Position numbers and translations under genes: made by a program
The notes under the pieces: model-generated
Told to the model about the DNA's origin: nothing
What the model saw: only the letters and a program-made list of their open reading frames with translations
Databases searched by the model: none
Assembly (NCBI RefSeq): GCF_014837155.1
Contig: NZ_JACYHA010000002.1
Coordinates: 62,001 to 126,000, forward strand
DNA: 64,000 nt
Source of the DNA: Litchfieldia stipae
GTDB lineage: Bacteria; Bacillota; Bacilli; Bacillales; Bacillaceae_L
Direction: 5' to 3'
Part shown: one piece after another, positions 35,354 to 43,774 of the stretch
Position numbering within the stretch: the stretch's first letter is position 1
Layout of the letters: each line of letters begins with the position of its first letter

Positions 35354-36715
35354 TTAATTTATTAGTGATTGTAGCGGAGCTGGAATTCGTCCACCTCGAC
35401 GAATTAATTTTTCAGATCCAAAAGAGTTAACTCCTAGTACTGGTGCTCTCCCAAGAAGTCCTCCGAATTCAACCATATCCCCTTCGACTTTCCCCGGAAC
35501 GGGAATCACACGGACTGCGGTTGTCTTCTTGTTAATCATTCCTATTGCAGCTTCATCAGCGATGATTCCTGATAATGTAGTCGCTGACACATCACCGGCA
35601 AGTGCGATCATATCAAGACCTACTGAACAGACACAAGTCATAGCTTCAAGCTTTGACAGAGTAAGTGAATCATCGATGATTCCTTTAATCATACCGTTGT
35701 CTTCACTTACTGGGATGAAAGCACCGCTTAAACCACCAACATAAGAGCTTGCCATTGCTCCCCCTTTTTTGACCGCATCATTCATTAATGCTAGTGCAGC
35801 AATCGTCCCGTGAGTACCAACGCGTTCAAGACCAATCTCTTCTAGGATTTCGGCAACACTATCATTCATTGCGTTAGTTGGTGCAAGGGAAAGATCCATT
35901 ATTCCAAATGGAACACCTAATCGTTCTGCAACAACTCGACCAATTAATTCACCAGCACGTGTGATTTTAAATGCTGTTTTCTTAATAATGTCTGAGACTT
36001 CACCAAGGTCAGCCTCGGGTTGTCTCTTTAAGGCACTAAGTACAACTCCTGGCCCACTTACTCCTACATTAAGGACAACCTCGCCTTCACCTGATCCGTG
36101 AAATGCTCCAGCCATGAATGGATTATCCTCGACTGGGTTACAAAACACTACAAGCTTTGCACAAGCAATCCCGTTTTGGTCTTTTGTTTTTTCAGCAGCC
36201 TCTTTAATGATTTCGCCAACTTTGCGCACAGCATCCATATTAATACCAGCTCTAGTTGTACCAACAGAAATGGAGGAACATACCCTTTCGGTAACACTTA
36301 AGGCTTCTGGAAGAGCATCAAGTAAAGTTTGTTCTCCCTTTGTGATACCTTTATGTACGAGTGCTGAATAACCACCTATGAAGTCGACACCTAATTCAAC
36401 AGCAGCTTTATCAAGAGTTTTAGCAAGTTCTATCGCTTGTTCGATTGTTGCGTGACCTAATAATTCTGCAATGGGAGTAATTGAAATTCGTTTATTTATA
36501 ATGGGAATCCCAAACTCTTTTTCTACATCTTCTGCTACTTCCTTTAATCCACTTGCATATTGGATAATTTTGTTATAAACCATATTGTTCATTTTTTCAA
36601 AATTAGAGTCCGCACAATCTGATAAGCTAATCCCCATTGTAACGGTACGAATATCTAAGTTTTCCATTTGAATCATGCGGATGGTTTCCATCATTTCATC
36701 AAGTGCAACATTCAT
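35354..36715 (-). CDS. PFL family protein (UPF0210/DUF711)
   Basis: A 453-residue protein of the UPF0210 (DUF711) family, related in fold to pyruvate-formate-lyase-like enzymes but of unproven activity. Typical stretches are [13 protein letters not shown] near the start, [20 protein letters not shown] about residues 210-230 and [20 protein letters not shown] about 310-330. Start ATG 36715 behind AAGGAGGAG. It follows the ACT-domain gene by 16 bases. This ACT-PFL pair is conserved in many Firmicutes. Here it lies behind a glycine riboswitch, pointing to a role in glycine or one-carbon metabolism. Confidence 0.88.
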   Translation of the reverse strand: MNVALDEMMETIRMIQMENLDIRTVTMGISLSDCADSNFEKMNNMVYNKIIQYASGLKEVAEDVEKEFGIPIINKRISITPIAELLGHATIEQAIELAKTLDKAAVELGVDFIGGYSALVHKGITKGEQTLLDALPEALSVTERVCSSISVGTTRAGINMDAVRKVGEIIKEAAEKTKDQNGIACAKLVVFCNPVEDNPFMAGAFHGSGEGEVVLNVGVSGPGVVLSALKRQPEADLGEVSDIIKKTAFKITRAGELIGRVVAERLGVPFGIMDLSLAPTNAMNDSVAEILEEIGLERVGTHGTIAALALMNDAVKKGGAMASSYVGGLSGAFIPVSEDNGMIKGIIDDSLTLSKLEAMTCVCSVGLDMIALAGDVSATTLSGIIADEAAIGMINKKTTAVRVIPVPGKVEGDMVEFGGLLGRAPVLGVNSFGSEKLIRRGGRIPAPLQSLIN

Positions 36716-36731
36716 TGAAAGCTCCTCCTTC

Positions 36732-37007
36732 TTAAACGCGATGCATCGCTTTAAAGATTTCATCTAGCTGTACATTTATTTTTAAATCTAACTCATTACT
36801 TATCTGATCAAATTTACTTTGCAATGCATCTAAATTCTCAATTGTTGATACGTCGACAATCATCATCATTGTAAAGAAGTCCTGTAGAATCGTTTGACTA
36901 ATATCAAGGATATTGACTTGATTCTCTGAGAGGATGGTTGTTACCTTCGCAATAATCCCCACTTGGTCTTTCCCAACTACACTTACAACCGCACGTCTTT
37001 GTTTCAT
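36732..37007 (-). CDS. ACT domain protein (UPF0237)
   Basis: A 91-residue single ACT domain ([40 protein letters not shown]), the UPF0237 family. ACT domains bind amino acids, and the GKDQVGI loop is the usual ligand loop of glycine/serine-type ACT domains. Start ATG behind AAGGAGAG. First gene of the two-gene operon with the PFL-family protein. A promoter, glycine aptamer and intrinsic terminator lie in its leader, so expression should depend on glycine. Confidence 0.9.
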   Translation of the reverse strand: MKQRRAVVSVVGKDQVGIIAKVTTILSENQVNILDISQTILQDFFTMMMIVDVSTIENLDALQSKFDQISNELDLKINVQLDEIFKAMHRV

Positions 37008-37041
37008 AAAAAAACATCTCTCCTTAAAATAAAAATAAAAA

Positions 37042-37063
37042 AGATTGGAATCATATCCAATCT
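37042..37063 (-). terminator. Riboswitch-controlled terminator
   Basis: Arms AGATTGGA and TCCAATCT (37042-37049 and 37056-37063) followed on the minus strand by six T. It lies between the glycine aptamer and the ACT gene, the right place for an expression platform. Confidence 0.75.
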
Positions 37064-37104
37064 CGGGTAGGTAGTAGAATAACGTTCATACAAATAAATA
37101 GTAT

Positions 37105-37190
37105 TAGTTACTCTTCTGTCCTTTTGCCTGAGATTGTGAATCCTTCGGCTCCACTTTGGATAGTGGTATCTCCAGAAGCTGCTCCTGTTA
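37105..37190 (-). ncRNA. Glycine riboswitch (single aptamer, gcvT element)
   Basis: On the minus strand the conserved core is present: GGAGATACCACT, a CCACT/AGTGG hairpin, CCGAAGG (37142-37148), then CTCAGGCAAAAGGACAG (37116-37132). The P1 stem is CTTCTG/CAGAAG (37173-37178 with 37113-37118). Only one aptamer fits between the promoter and the terminator; tandem pairs are the common form. It should sense glycine and control the terminator at 37042-37063 in front of the ACT/PFL operon. Confidence 0.9.
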
Positions 37191-37241
37191 TAGTGTTATC
37201 CATAACATTCATTGCATGTATTAAAAAATAATATAATAGTG

Positions 37242-37270
37242 ATACTAGCAAGTTCTACAGAGCCCGTCAA
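37242..37270 (-). promoter_or_regulatory. Sigma-A promoter of the riboswitch-ACT-PFL operon
   Basis: Minus strand TTGACG (37265-37270), 17-base spacer, TAGTAT (37242-37247). Transcription would start near 37235, about 55 bases before the aptamer. Confidence 0.7.
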
Positions 37271-37295
37271 TAAAAAAGACTGTGAATAGACAAAT

Positions 37296-37320
37296 AAAAA
37301 GAGCACCAATTATGATGCTC
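37296..37320 (-). terminator. Rho-independent terminator of pepF
   Basis: Arms GAGCA/TGCTC (37301-37305 and 37316-37320) with a T-run on the minus strand, just behind the oligoendopeptidase stop. Confidence 0.65.
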
Positions 37321-37328
37321 ATCAAATA

Positions 37329-39119
37329 TTACAGAGTGGAGAACTCCTCAATAAGCTCTTTGAACTTTTTAAGGGAATTTTCAATTGGGTATGGTGTTGT
37401 TAAGTCCACTCCTGTTTTCTTTAACAACTCTAGTGGATAATCAGAGCTACCACTTTTCAAGAACTCGATATAAGCGGTTAAAGTCTCTTCATCACCCTCA
37501 AGAATTTTAGTTGCCAAATGGATAGCAGATGCAAAGCCTGTTGCATATTTGTAAACATAGAATGGTCGGTAAAAATGAGGAATACGGGACCAACCGTATT
37601 TTACTTCTTCATCAAATACAATTTCTTCGCCATTATATTCCCTGAATAACTTCTCATAGATTTCATTAAATACTTCAACGTTCAGTGGCTTGCCAGTCTC
37701 AACCAATTCATGGGTTTTCATTTCAAATTCAGCAAACATGACTTGAGTGAAGAATGTTCCTTTGAATTGATCGATGAAATGATTCAAAAGATGCTTACGA
37801 ATTTCAGTATTTTTTTCATTGTTCAATAAGTAATTAATTAATAAGACCTCATTAACGGTTGAAGCAACCTCAGCTACAAAAATACTATATCGAGCTGTGA
37901 TTTGAGGTTGATGGAGTGAGCTTAATTTACTATGCACTCCGTGACCACATTCATGTGCTAAGGTAAATAAGCTATCTAAATCGTCCTGATGGTTTAAAAG
38001 AATAAATGGATGAACCCCATATACCCCAAGATTATATGCGCCAGATCGCTTCCCTGGCGTTTCTCGCACATCAATATATCTAGCATCTTTGAACTCTTTG
38101 AGAATGCTTACGTATTCCTGACCAAGTGGGGCTAGTGCTTTACACATGGTTTCATAAGCTTCCTCATAAGAGATTTCTTGCTTCACCCCGCTTACTAATG
38201 GAACACTTAAATCGTATTGGCGTAGTTCATCTAGCTGCAATTTTTCTTTGCGAAGCTTAGTGTATTGATGCATAGAGTGGATATTTTCTTTTGTAGTTGA
38301 GATAAGATTTTCATAGACCTCTTTAGGCACACGGTCACCAAATAATGCTTTTTCCAATGCCGATGGATACTTTCTGATTCTAGAAGTCGTTACATTATTT
38401 TTAATTGCTGCTGACAGGGTCGAGGCAATTGAGTTTTTTAATTGCATATATGGCTTGTAATATGCTTTATAGGCTTCTCTACGCTTCTCTCGATTTTCAT
38501 CCTCTATTAATTTCGAATACAAACCTCGTGTCAATTCAACACGCTCACCCTGATCATTCGTTACATCTCCAAACTTGATGTCAGCATTATTGATCATCCC
38601 AAATGTATTGCTAGGTGCAGAAAGCGCTTCTCCAAGCTCTGAAAGGATTTCTTCTTGCTCCTTGGTTAATACATGTGCTTTGTAACGGAACGATTCAAAC
38701 AAATCTTCTTTAAAATAGTCAAGTCCTTTTTCTGTTTCTATGTATTCATTCAAGGTTGATTCATCAAGGCTTAACAAGAATGGCATGAAGAAAGAAGTGG
38801 AAGAACTGACCTTTACACTTAATTGCTTTGCCCGGTCGATTAATGATTGTGTTTTGGTATTACGCGTATCTTCATCAACACTAAGCATGGCATAAGCATA
38901 GAGTTTGTTGAAGACAAATGATAGCTCTTCATTTTTCTTTAGAAATCGATATAGACTCTTACCATCGTTGATAGCGCCATCGAATGTTTTTAAATGTTGT
39001 GCTATTTGTTCGATTAAGAGATAATCTTCATCCCATTTTGCTTGATCTGAATAGAGATCTGCTAAGTTCCATTTCTCATGAAGAGGTACTTCACTTCTCG
39101 ACTTATATGTAGTAGTCAT
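37329..39119 (-). CDS. pepF: Oligoendopeptidase F (M3 family)
   Basis: A 596-residue zinc metallopeptidase. The HEXXH motif is HECGH with His389, Glu390 and His393, and the third ligand Glu lies downstream in FVAEVASTVNEVLL. The N-terminal helical region begins VPLHEKWNLADLYSD, typical of PepF. It cleaves short peptides in the cytoplasm. In B. subtilis, overproduced PepF can degrade signalling pentapeptides and inhibit sporulation. Start ATG behind AAAGGAGTG. Transcribed alone. Confidence 0.93.
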   Translation of the reverse strand: MTTTYKSRSEVPLHEKWNLADLYSDQAKWDEDYLLIEQIAQHLKTFDGAINDGKSLYRFLKKNEELSFVFNKLYAYAMLSVDEDTRNTKTQSLIDRAKQLSVKVSSSTSFFMPFLLSLDESTLNEYIETEKGLDYFKEDLFESFRYKAHVLTKEQEEILSELGEALSAPSNTFGMINNADIKFGDVTNDQGERVELTRGLYSKLIEDENREKRREAYKAYYKPYMQLKNSIASTLSAAIKNNVTTSRIRKYPSALEKALFGDRVPKEVYENLISTTKENIHSMHQYTKLRKEKLQLDELRQYDLSVPLVSGVKQEISYEEAYETMCKALAPLGQEYVSILKEFKDARYIDVRETPGKRSGAYNLGVYGVHPFILLNHQDDLDSLFTLAHECGHGVHSKLSSLHQPQITARYSIFVAEVASTVNEVLLINYLLNNEKNTEIRKHLLNHFIDQFKGTFFTQVMFAEFEMKTHELVETGKPLNVEVFNEIYEKLFREYNGEEIVFDEEVKYGWSRIPHFYRPFYVYKYATGFASAIHLATKILEGDEETLTAYIEFLKSGSSDYPLELLKKTGVDLTTPYPIENSLKKFKELIEEFSTL

Positions 39120-39295
39120 TTGAACACTCCTTTTTTTATGTATGAACTATACATCCATCATACTAAATATATTCTATGATTTCCTTCATTAACCCTTGTT
39201 CTTGGTGATTTCTTTCATTCGGAGGAATGCAAGGCCTGTTCTATTCTTTGTTTACTTAAAATAGTGTAAAATACATAGTGAAAGGAAGTGGAACA

Positions 39296-40066
39296 ATGGC
39301 AATCACTTTACCTCATAGGGAAGATTTAAATAATACGAATTATATTCCACCAGTTGGACAATATGAAACATTTATTGATGACGATCATTATGCTGAGAAA
39401 GTAAGAGAATGGGGATTATCAACAACAAAAGAAGTGAAAACGGAGTTTTGGTATAAGGACAAAACCCATCAACGTTTGGTCACTATTAAAGGTTATCAAG
39501 TGTATGGTGTTTCAACTGAATACTATACCGTGATTATCGAGTTTCAGGATGGGAATCTTAGCTGTATACATCCTGCCTATTTGAAGGAAATGCAGGCTGC
39601 AAGCTTCGGGAAAGCTCTGTTATCAGATACATCAGAAGTAAATGTAGCCCCGAAAATCGAGACTAAATCACAAGAATCCAAACCAATAGAAGCAACTAAA
39701 AAAGTGAAGAAAGAAAAGAAAGAAAAAGAACCGAAGTTAGAGTTGCCTGAAGAAAAGGTGCATTTCACTGGTACGGTTAAACAGTTTGCACTTAGCTGGA
39801 ATCATTTCAATGAAGAACATGATGAAGTTGTAGTACTTGAGAACGTAGTCATTGATCAAGACCAGCCATTAGAAATCGGACTAGCATGGTGTTCTCATTC
39901 CAAGACACTTAAGAAGTTTGAATTAGCTCCTGGTGAAAAACTAGAGTTTGATGGCAAAATCGTCAAAAAGAAACTTCCAAAAGGTAAAGATGTTGAGGAA
40001 GAATTCATCGTTGAATCCCCTGTCCCATACAAGATTAATAATCCATCGAAAATCAAGAAAAGCTAA
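39296..40066 (+). CDS. Hypothetical two-domain protein with charged linker
   Basis: A 256-residue soluble protein, start ATG 39296 behind AAGGAAGTGG. An N-terminal region of about 105 residues (KEVKTEFWYKDKTHQRLVTI, YGVSTEYYTVIIEFQDGNLS) is joined by a Lys/Glu-rich linker (TKKVKKEKKEKEPKLELPEE) to a beta-rich C-terminal domain (TVKQFALSWNHFNEEHDEVV, LAPGEKLEFDGKIVKKKLPK). I do not recognise either domain. Isolated, with its own terminator. Confidence 0.6.
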   Translation: MAITLPHREDLNNTNYIPPVGQYETFIDDDHYAEKVREWGLSTTKEVKTEFWYKDKTHQRLVTIKGYQVYGVSTEYYTVIIEFQDGNLSCIHPAYLKEMQAASFGKALLSDTSEVNVAPKIETKSQESKPIEATKKVKKEKKEKEPKLELPEEKVHFTGTVKQFALSWNHFNEEHDEVVVLENVVIDQDQPLEIGLAWCSHSKTLKKFELAPGEKLEFDGKIVKKKLPKGKDVEEEFIVESPVPYKINNPSKIKKS

Positions 40067-40120
40067 AGAAATGACTCTAAACTACTTCGCTTTCGGGTTC
40101 AATTTTATTCTAATGTATTA

Positions 40121-40156
40121 AGGAAAGACGTATGGAATGGCATACGTCTTTTTCCT
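40121..40156 (+). terminator. Rho-independent terminator
   Basis: Perfect 11-bp arms AAAGACGTATG (40124-40134) and CATACGTCTTT (40141-40151), then T residues, ending the hypothetical protein gene. Confidence 0.85.
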
Positions 40157-40244
40157 TACTTTCGTGCCGTTGATTTTGTAGGAAGGTGAAGGTCCATACT
40201 TAAAGCTTGAAAAATTGTTGAGTATCTGCGTTGTTGAAAAATAA

Positions 40245-40433
40245 ACGGAGAAATTTCGCTTATCTTGTAATTATTTAAAAAAACCAGCTTAAATAACCGA
40301 AGGAATTCCCTCTATCTGCTAAAAAGATGGCAAAATTGATGTTTTTTCAATGTATAGACGGAAATCCTTCCCTTATTTCCCTTGCAATTAGTTCCATCCC
40401 TATAAATTAGCGGAAAATCTCCCCTTATTTTCT
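40245..40433. repeat. Four degenerate short repeats in a 410-bp convergent gap
   Basis: The stretch 40067-40476 has no gene. After the terminator it contains four related units at about 40245, 40298, 40358 and 40410, spaced 51-60 bases. Each has the form CGGA-rich, then AAATT/AATCC, then CCCTTAT (for example CGGAGAAATTTCGCTTATC and CGGAAATCCTTCCCTTAT). The similarity is loose and the nature unknown. Confidence 0.4.
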
Positions 40434-40476
40434 TTTATTAATTATAAATTTCCGGATCAAGTCCAACATACCTTAA

Positions 40477-41208
40477 TTAAATCGTGATTGTTGCCAGAAC
40501 AGGTAGATGGTCAGATGCAACTGGAGTATTAGAAAAAACAACAGCTTCATTTATCTGAATCCCTTTAGTTACAAATATATAATCAAGTCTTGTGCGTGGC
40601 TTTGTGGAGGGATAGGTGTTCCCTGCTCCATTCCCTGCGATATTCCACGCATCGGTATACATTTGTGTCATCCGAATCCATTTACTTGAACCACTTCTCA
40701 TATTCCAATCACCAAGTACAATTGCAGGTTCATGATACTTACTTAGAATGAACTGGCTTTGCTTTTTATGAAGTAATGGATGCAAGCTTAAATGAGTAAC
40801 GTAGCAAGAAATCTTTCTTCCATTTACATCGATTGTTGTCTCAAGAATGGAGCGTCCTTCAGTGAAGGGTGAACGAAGCTGAAATAGATGGTTCTTATGC
40901 TTATGAATAGGAAAACGAGAAAGCAAAGCATTCCCATACTGTGATTTCTGTTGTTTATTTCTCCGCTCTATAGTGATAGAGGGACTAAACACATGATAAA
41001 GTTGATTCTTATTTGCAAGGTACCTTAACTGATCTATAAAATGACTCCGCAATGAAAAATGACAATCTACCTCATTTAGTCCAATAATGTCGGCATTACT
41101 TTTAGAAATAACCTCTGAAATTCTCTGTAAATCCAGTTTCTTGTCATGTCCTTGACCATGATGGATATTAAATGTCATCACTCTCAAGCATTGTTTATTA
41201 GAGCTCAT
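40477..41208 (-). CDS. Endonuclease/exonuclease/phosphatase family protein
   Basis: A 243-residue EEP-superfamily hydrolase. MTFNIHHGQG gives the metal-binding Asn, ADIIGLNEVD the catalytic Glu, VLGDWNMR the Asp/Asn pair and SDHLPVLA the closing Asp-His. Members cut DNA, phosphoinositides or sphingomyelin; this short soluble form is not assignable. Its ATG overlaps the end of the upstream phosphodiesterase gene by 11 bases, so the two are translationally coupled and probably act in one process. Confidence 0.82.
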   Translation of the reverse strand: MSSNKQCLRVMTFNIHHGQGHDKKLDLQRISEVISKSNADIIGLNEVDCHFSLRSHFIDQLRYLANKNQLYHVFSPSITIERRNKQQKSQYGNALLSRFPIHKHKNHLFQLRSPFTEGRSILETTIDVNGRKISCYVTHLSLHPLLHKKQSQFILSKYHEPAIVLGDWNMRSGSSKWIRMTQMYTDAWNIAGNGAGNTYPSTKPRTRLDYIFVTKGIQINEAVVFSNTPVASDHLPVLATITI

Positions 41209-42772
41209 TGTTCTGACCTATTATTCGAAGAATCCATTCTTTCAAATCAATCATTCTTTGGTGCTTTGGTTCTTGATTTGTTCCTACAACAATCATGGGG
41301 AAAAAAGTATCCTGCTTATGGAGCGAACCATGACTTCCGCCTCCAACATGTCTGGGTGAACCCTCTCCAATAAATTCATACCCTGGTTTTGCGTCAGCAA
41401 CGATATAACGACCTGAATGTGAATGAAATGCGCTATAGAGCCGAGCCAATCCATCTGGATAATCATCATATGATAGAAATTGATCTTCAGTAATAGAAAG
41501 ATCTAATATACTTGTATTTCCTTCAATGGTCCATGTTTGCTCGTATTGATCAATAAATGGACCCTCAGGTTTGAAACTGAGTTTTCCATCATGATTGACA
41601 GATTGTACATGTACAAGTTCTCCTTCTTTCCAGGCTAAATGGTCAATCCGTTCATCTTTTAATAATTTCTTATTAATTTCTTCAGTAGTTATTTGATCAT
41701 CCAACAAGTAAATAAAGGTCATTCTTTCATTCAAACCAAGAACAATTTGATCATGTGTCTGTATTGGTTCAGTAATTTTGTGAACTTGATATTCTTGAAG
41801 CAGCTCCCTCAGATCAATGAGAGCTTTTTCCTTGTTATCAGTTATATCTGTTTGTCCACTATCCCCCATAACAATCCAAACATTTTCCTGGATTGCTTCA
41901 TCCCAGGAAGGATACATATTCAAAATTTCTTGTAAATGTTGATCTGCTTCTTCTATTCCTTTCATTTCTAATGCTCCGTTTTTATGGACCTTCTTATCGT
42001 TATCTGATAAATAGACTAATGAATAACTTGGGAGCCGATTGTTTTTAATCAAATATTTCAGCTCACTAGTAGCAAACTTATCATTAAAACCTAGAGCCTG
42101 CCAAAGTTGATAGTTTTTATTTTCAGGATTTAGAATCGACAATAGTCCATAGGAAAAATAGCTAGGAGCCTGAACGGTTTCGCTTTTATCAAACAAATTA
42201 AACACATTTAATAGTTTCGGGATATTTAAGGGTTTCATATGATTCCCTCTATATACTAAAGTATTAATGGAGGCAGTATCGCCAATTTCTTCATGGATGG
42301 TACTTACCTTAGGACTTAGATGTTTATGATTTAAGTGAAACACACTATCCAAAAGCACCTGTTTTCCACCTAATTTCATAATTTCTTTTGCAGCACTTCC
42401 ATAGCTAATAAATCTTTGCTCGTCGGAATCAAACCAAACTAAAGCGGGTATTTTGTGTTGATCAGCATAGGTTCCAGTTAATAATGTACTGTCAATGACA
42501 ACTGACATCGTAGGATAACTGGTTACCATATGCGGATAATAATGTCCTTTATTGATTAAGTATTCAAAAGCGGGTGCTTTTCCATTCTTGATTGTTTGTT
42601 CAAGTGCTTCGTTCATTAAAGAATCAACAATAATCATGACAACTCGTGTTGATGGTATGCTTGCAGTTTGTTCTAATTGGTTATTTGTAATGCCTTCGTT
42701 TTTCACGATATTCATATATAGAACGATTAATACAATGACGATCACAAGAAGAATTATAAGAAATTTATACAA
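41198..42772 (-). CDS. Membrane-anchored alkaline-phosphatase-superfamily phosphodiesterase
   Basis: A 524-residue protein with an N-terminal membrane anchor (about residues 3-21) and a type I phosphodiesterase/nucleotide pyrophosphatase-like domain. RVVMIIVDSLMNEAL gives the first metal Asp, the TSYPTMSVVID segment carries the probable Thr nucleophile, IVMGDSGQTDI a metal Asp, and GGGSHGSLHKQDTFFPMIVV the last His region. Probably acts on extracytoplasmic phosphodiesters. TTG start behind GGAGCTGAAAATGC. Overlaps the EEP phosphatase gene. Confidence 0.8.
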   Translation of the reverse strand: MYKFLIILLVIVIVLIVLYMNIVKNEGITNNQLEQTASIPSTRVVMIIVDSLMNEALEQTIKNGKAPAFEYLINKGHYYPHMVTSYPTMSVVIDSTLLTGTYADQHKIPALVWFDSDEQRFISYGSAAKEIMKLGGKQVLLDSVFHLNHKHLSPKVSTIHEEIGDTASINTLVYRGNHMKPLNIPKLLNVFNLFDKSETVQAPSYFSYGLLSILNPENKNYQLWQALGFNDKFATSELKYLIKNNRLPSYSLVYLSDNDKKVHKNGALEMKGIEEADQHLQEILNMYPSWDEAIQENVWIVMGDSGQTDITDNKEKALIDLRELLQEYQVHKITEPIQTHDQIVLGLNERMTFIYLLDDQITTEEINKKLLKDERIDHLAWKEGELVHVQSVNHDGKLSFKPEGPFIDQYEQTWTIEGNTSILDLSITEDQFLSYDDYPDGLARLYSAFHSHSGRYIVADAKPGYEFIGEGSPRHVGGGSHGSLHKQDTFFPMIVVGTNQEPKHQRMIDLKEWILRIIGQNNEL

Positions 42773-42866
42773 GCATTTTCAGCTCCTAATTTTGGTTATC
42801 CTATATAATTTCCACAAACTCCCTGACGATTATCCCTATTTTATGAAAGTTTGTGTTTAAAACAAA

Positions 42867-42895
42867 AACCGGTACAGATGATTCCTGTACCGGTT
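42867..42895 (-). terminator. Rho-independent terminator
   Basis: Perfect arms AACCGGTACAG (42867-42877) and CTGTACCGGTT (42885-42895) with a T-run on the minus strand, behind the AlkD-like gene. Confidence 0.8.
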
Positions 42896-42901
42896 CTTAT
42901 C

Positions 42902-43564
42902 CTAAATGTATTTGCTTCCTTCTCGAATGCTAAGTTTTGAAAGTTTATTTCCTTCTATAAATTTTTTGACTGAATCTGGATTTGTTTTTGAGTATTCTCG
43001 TAAAGCCCATCCAATCGCTTTCTGAATAAAAAATTCCTTACTATCAGCATTCAAGATAATATAACGATATAATCTATTTTCATCAGTTTCCTCTTTATAT
43101 CTAAGCTGATAAAGGATTGCTGCTCTTCGAAGCCATAAATAATCGTTTGTTGCCCAGCCCTCAATTGTTTGATCAATGATTTCAGGTGATTCTTTTGCTA
43201 TTTTTCCAACGGGATGTGGAGCAATTGCGTCCACTGTGTCCCACCATGATTTTGTGGTGATCAATTGTTCTAATAAAGCTAGATGATTTTTATTGATCTT
43301 TTTTAAAGATTTGTTCATATAGTCAAGTGCAGCATATTGAAACTCACGCTCTTGTTTCTTCCATAAAAGTTCAATAAATTCTGGAAGGAAATCTTGGTGT
43401 AATATCTCAGTGTCAGAATAAAAGACTTTCATTATCTCTCTTCTTAAAGGAGTTTTAATCCCCAGAAAAGGGAAATGGTCTTTCATATATTTTTGCATAG
43501 CAATCGCGTTCTCTTCATTACGATTTGCTTCAAATAAGAAAGTGAGTGAATGTAGAATTTTCAT
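42902..43564 (-). CDS. DNA alkylation repair protein, AlkD-like
   Basis: A 220-residue all-helical HEAT-like repeat glycosylase. Family stretches are MQKYMKDHFPFLGIKTPLRR, SWWDTVDAIAPHPVG and NDYLWLRRAAILYQLRYKEE, followed by KAIGWALREYSKTNPDSVKK. AlkD removes bulky and cationic alkylated bases such as 3- and 7-methylpurines without base flipping. The Trp-Asp of SWWDTVD and the Arg of LWLRRAA are catalytic-site residues in the family. Start ATG behind AGGAGCC. Confidence 0.88.
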   Translation of the reverse strand: MKILHSLTFLFEANRNEENAIAMQKYMKDHFPFLGIKTPLRREIMKVFYSDTEILHQDFLPEFIELLWKKQEREFQYAALDYMNKSLKKINKNHLALLEQLITTKSWWDTVDAIAPHPVGKIAKESPEIIDQTIEGWATNDYLWLRRAAILYQLRYKEETDENRLYRYIILNADSKEFFIQKAIGWALREYSKTNPDSVKKFIEGNKLSKLSIREGSKYI

Positions 43565-43585
43565 GACTGGCTCCTATGTTTTTTG

Positions 43586-43753
43586 AAGGCTGTTTTCTCA
43601 AAGATTGTTGTTTTTTGAGGTGAATTAGTTGAGAATAGATTTCTAGCAGACTGAATACACGGGGGACTCCCGTGGGACTAGTAGGCTCCCACAGGACGCG
43701 GAGTGTATTCAGGCTGCGGTATCAAAAGCAACAATATATACGAAAACAGCCTT
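43586..43753. repeat. 170-bp dispersed repeat with terminal inverted repeats, copy 2
   Basis: A 168-bp element with the same 12-bp ends (AAGGCTGTTTTC at 43586-43597, GAAAACAGCCTT at 43742-43753), the same CAGACTGAATACAC/GTGTATTCAGGCTG inner arms and CCGTGGGA/TCCCACAGG core as copy 1 at 16404-16573. Same orientation, 27 kb away. It separates the AlkD-like gene from the GH127 gene. Confidence 0.75.
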
Positions 43754-43774
43754 TTTGAATGATTATATCACTTT

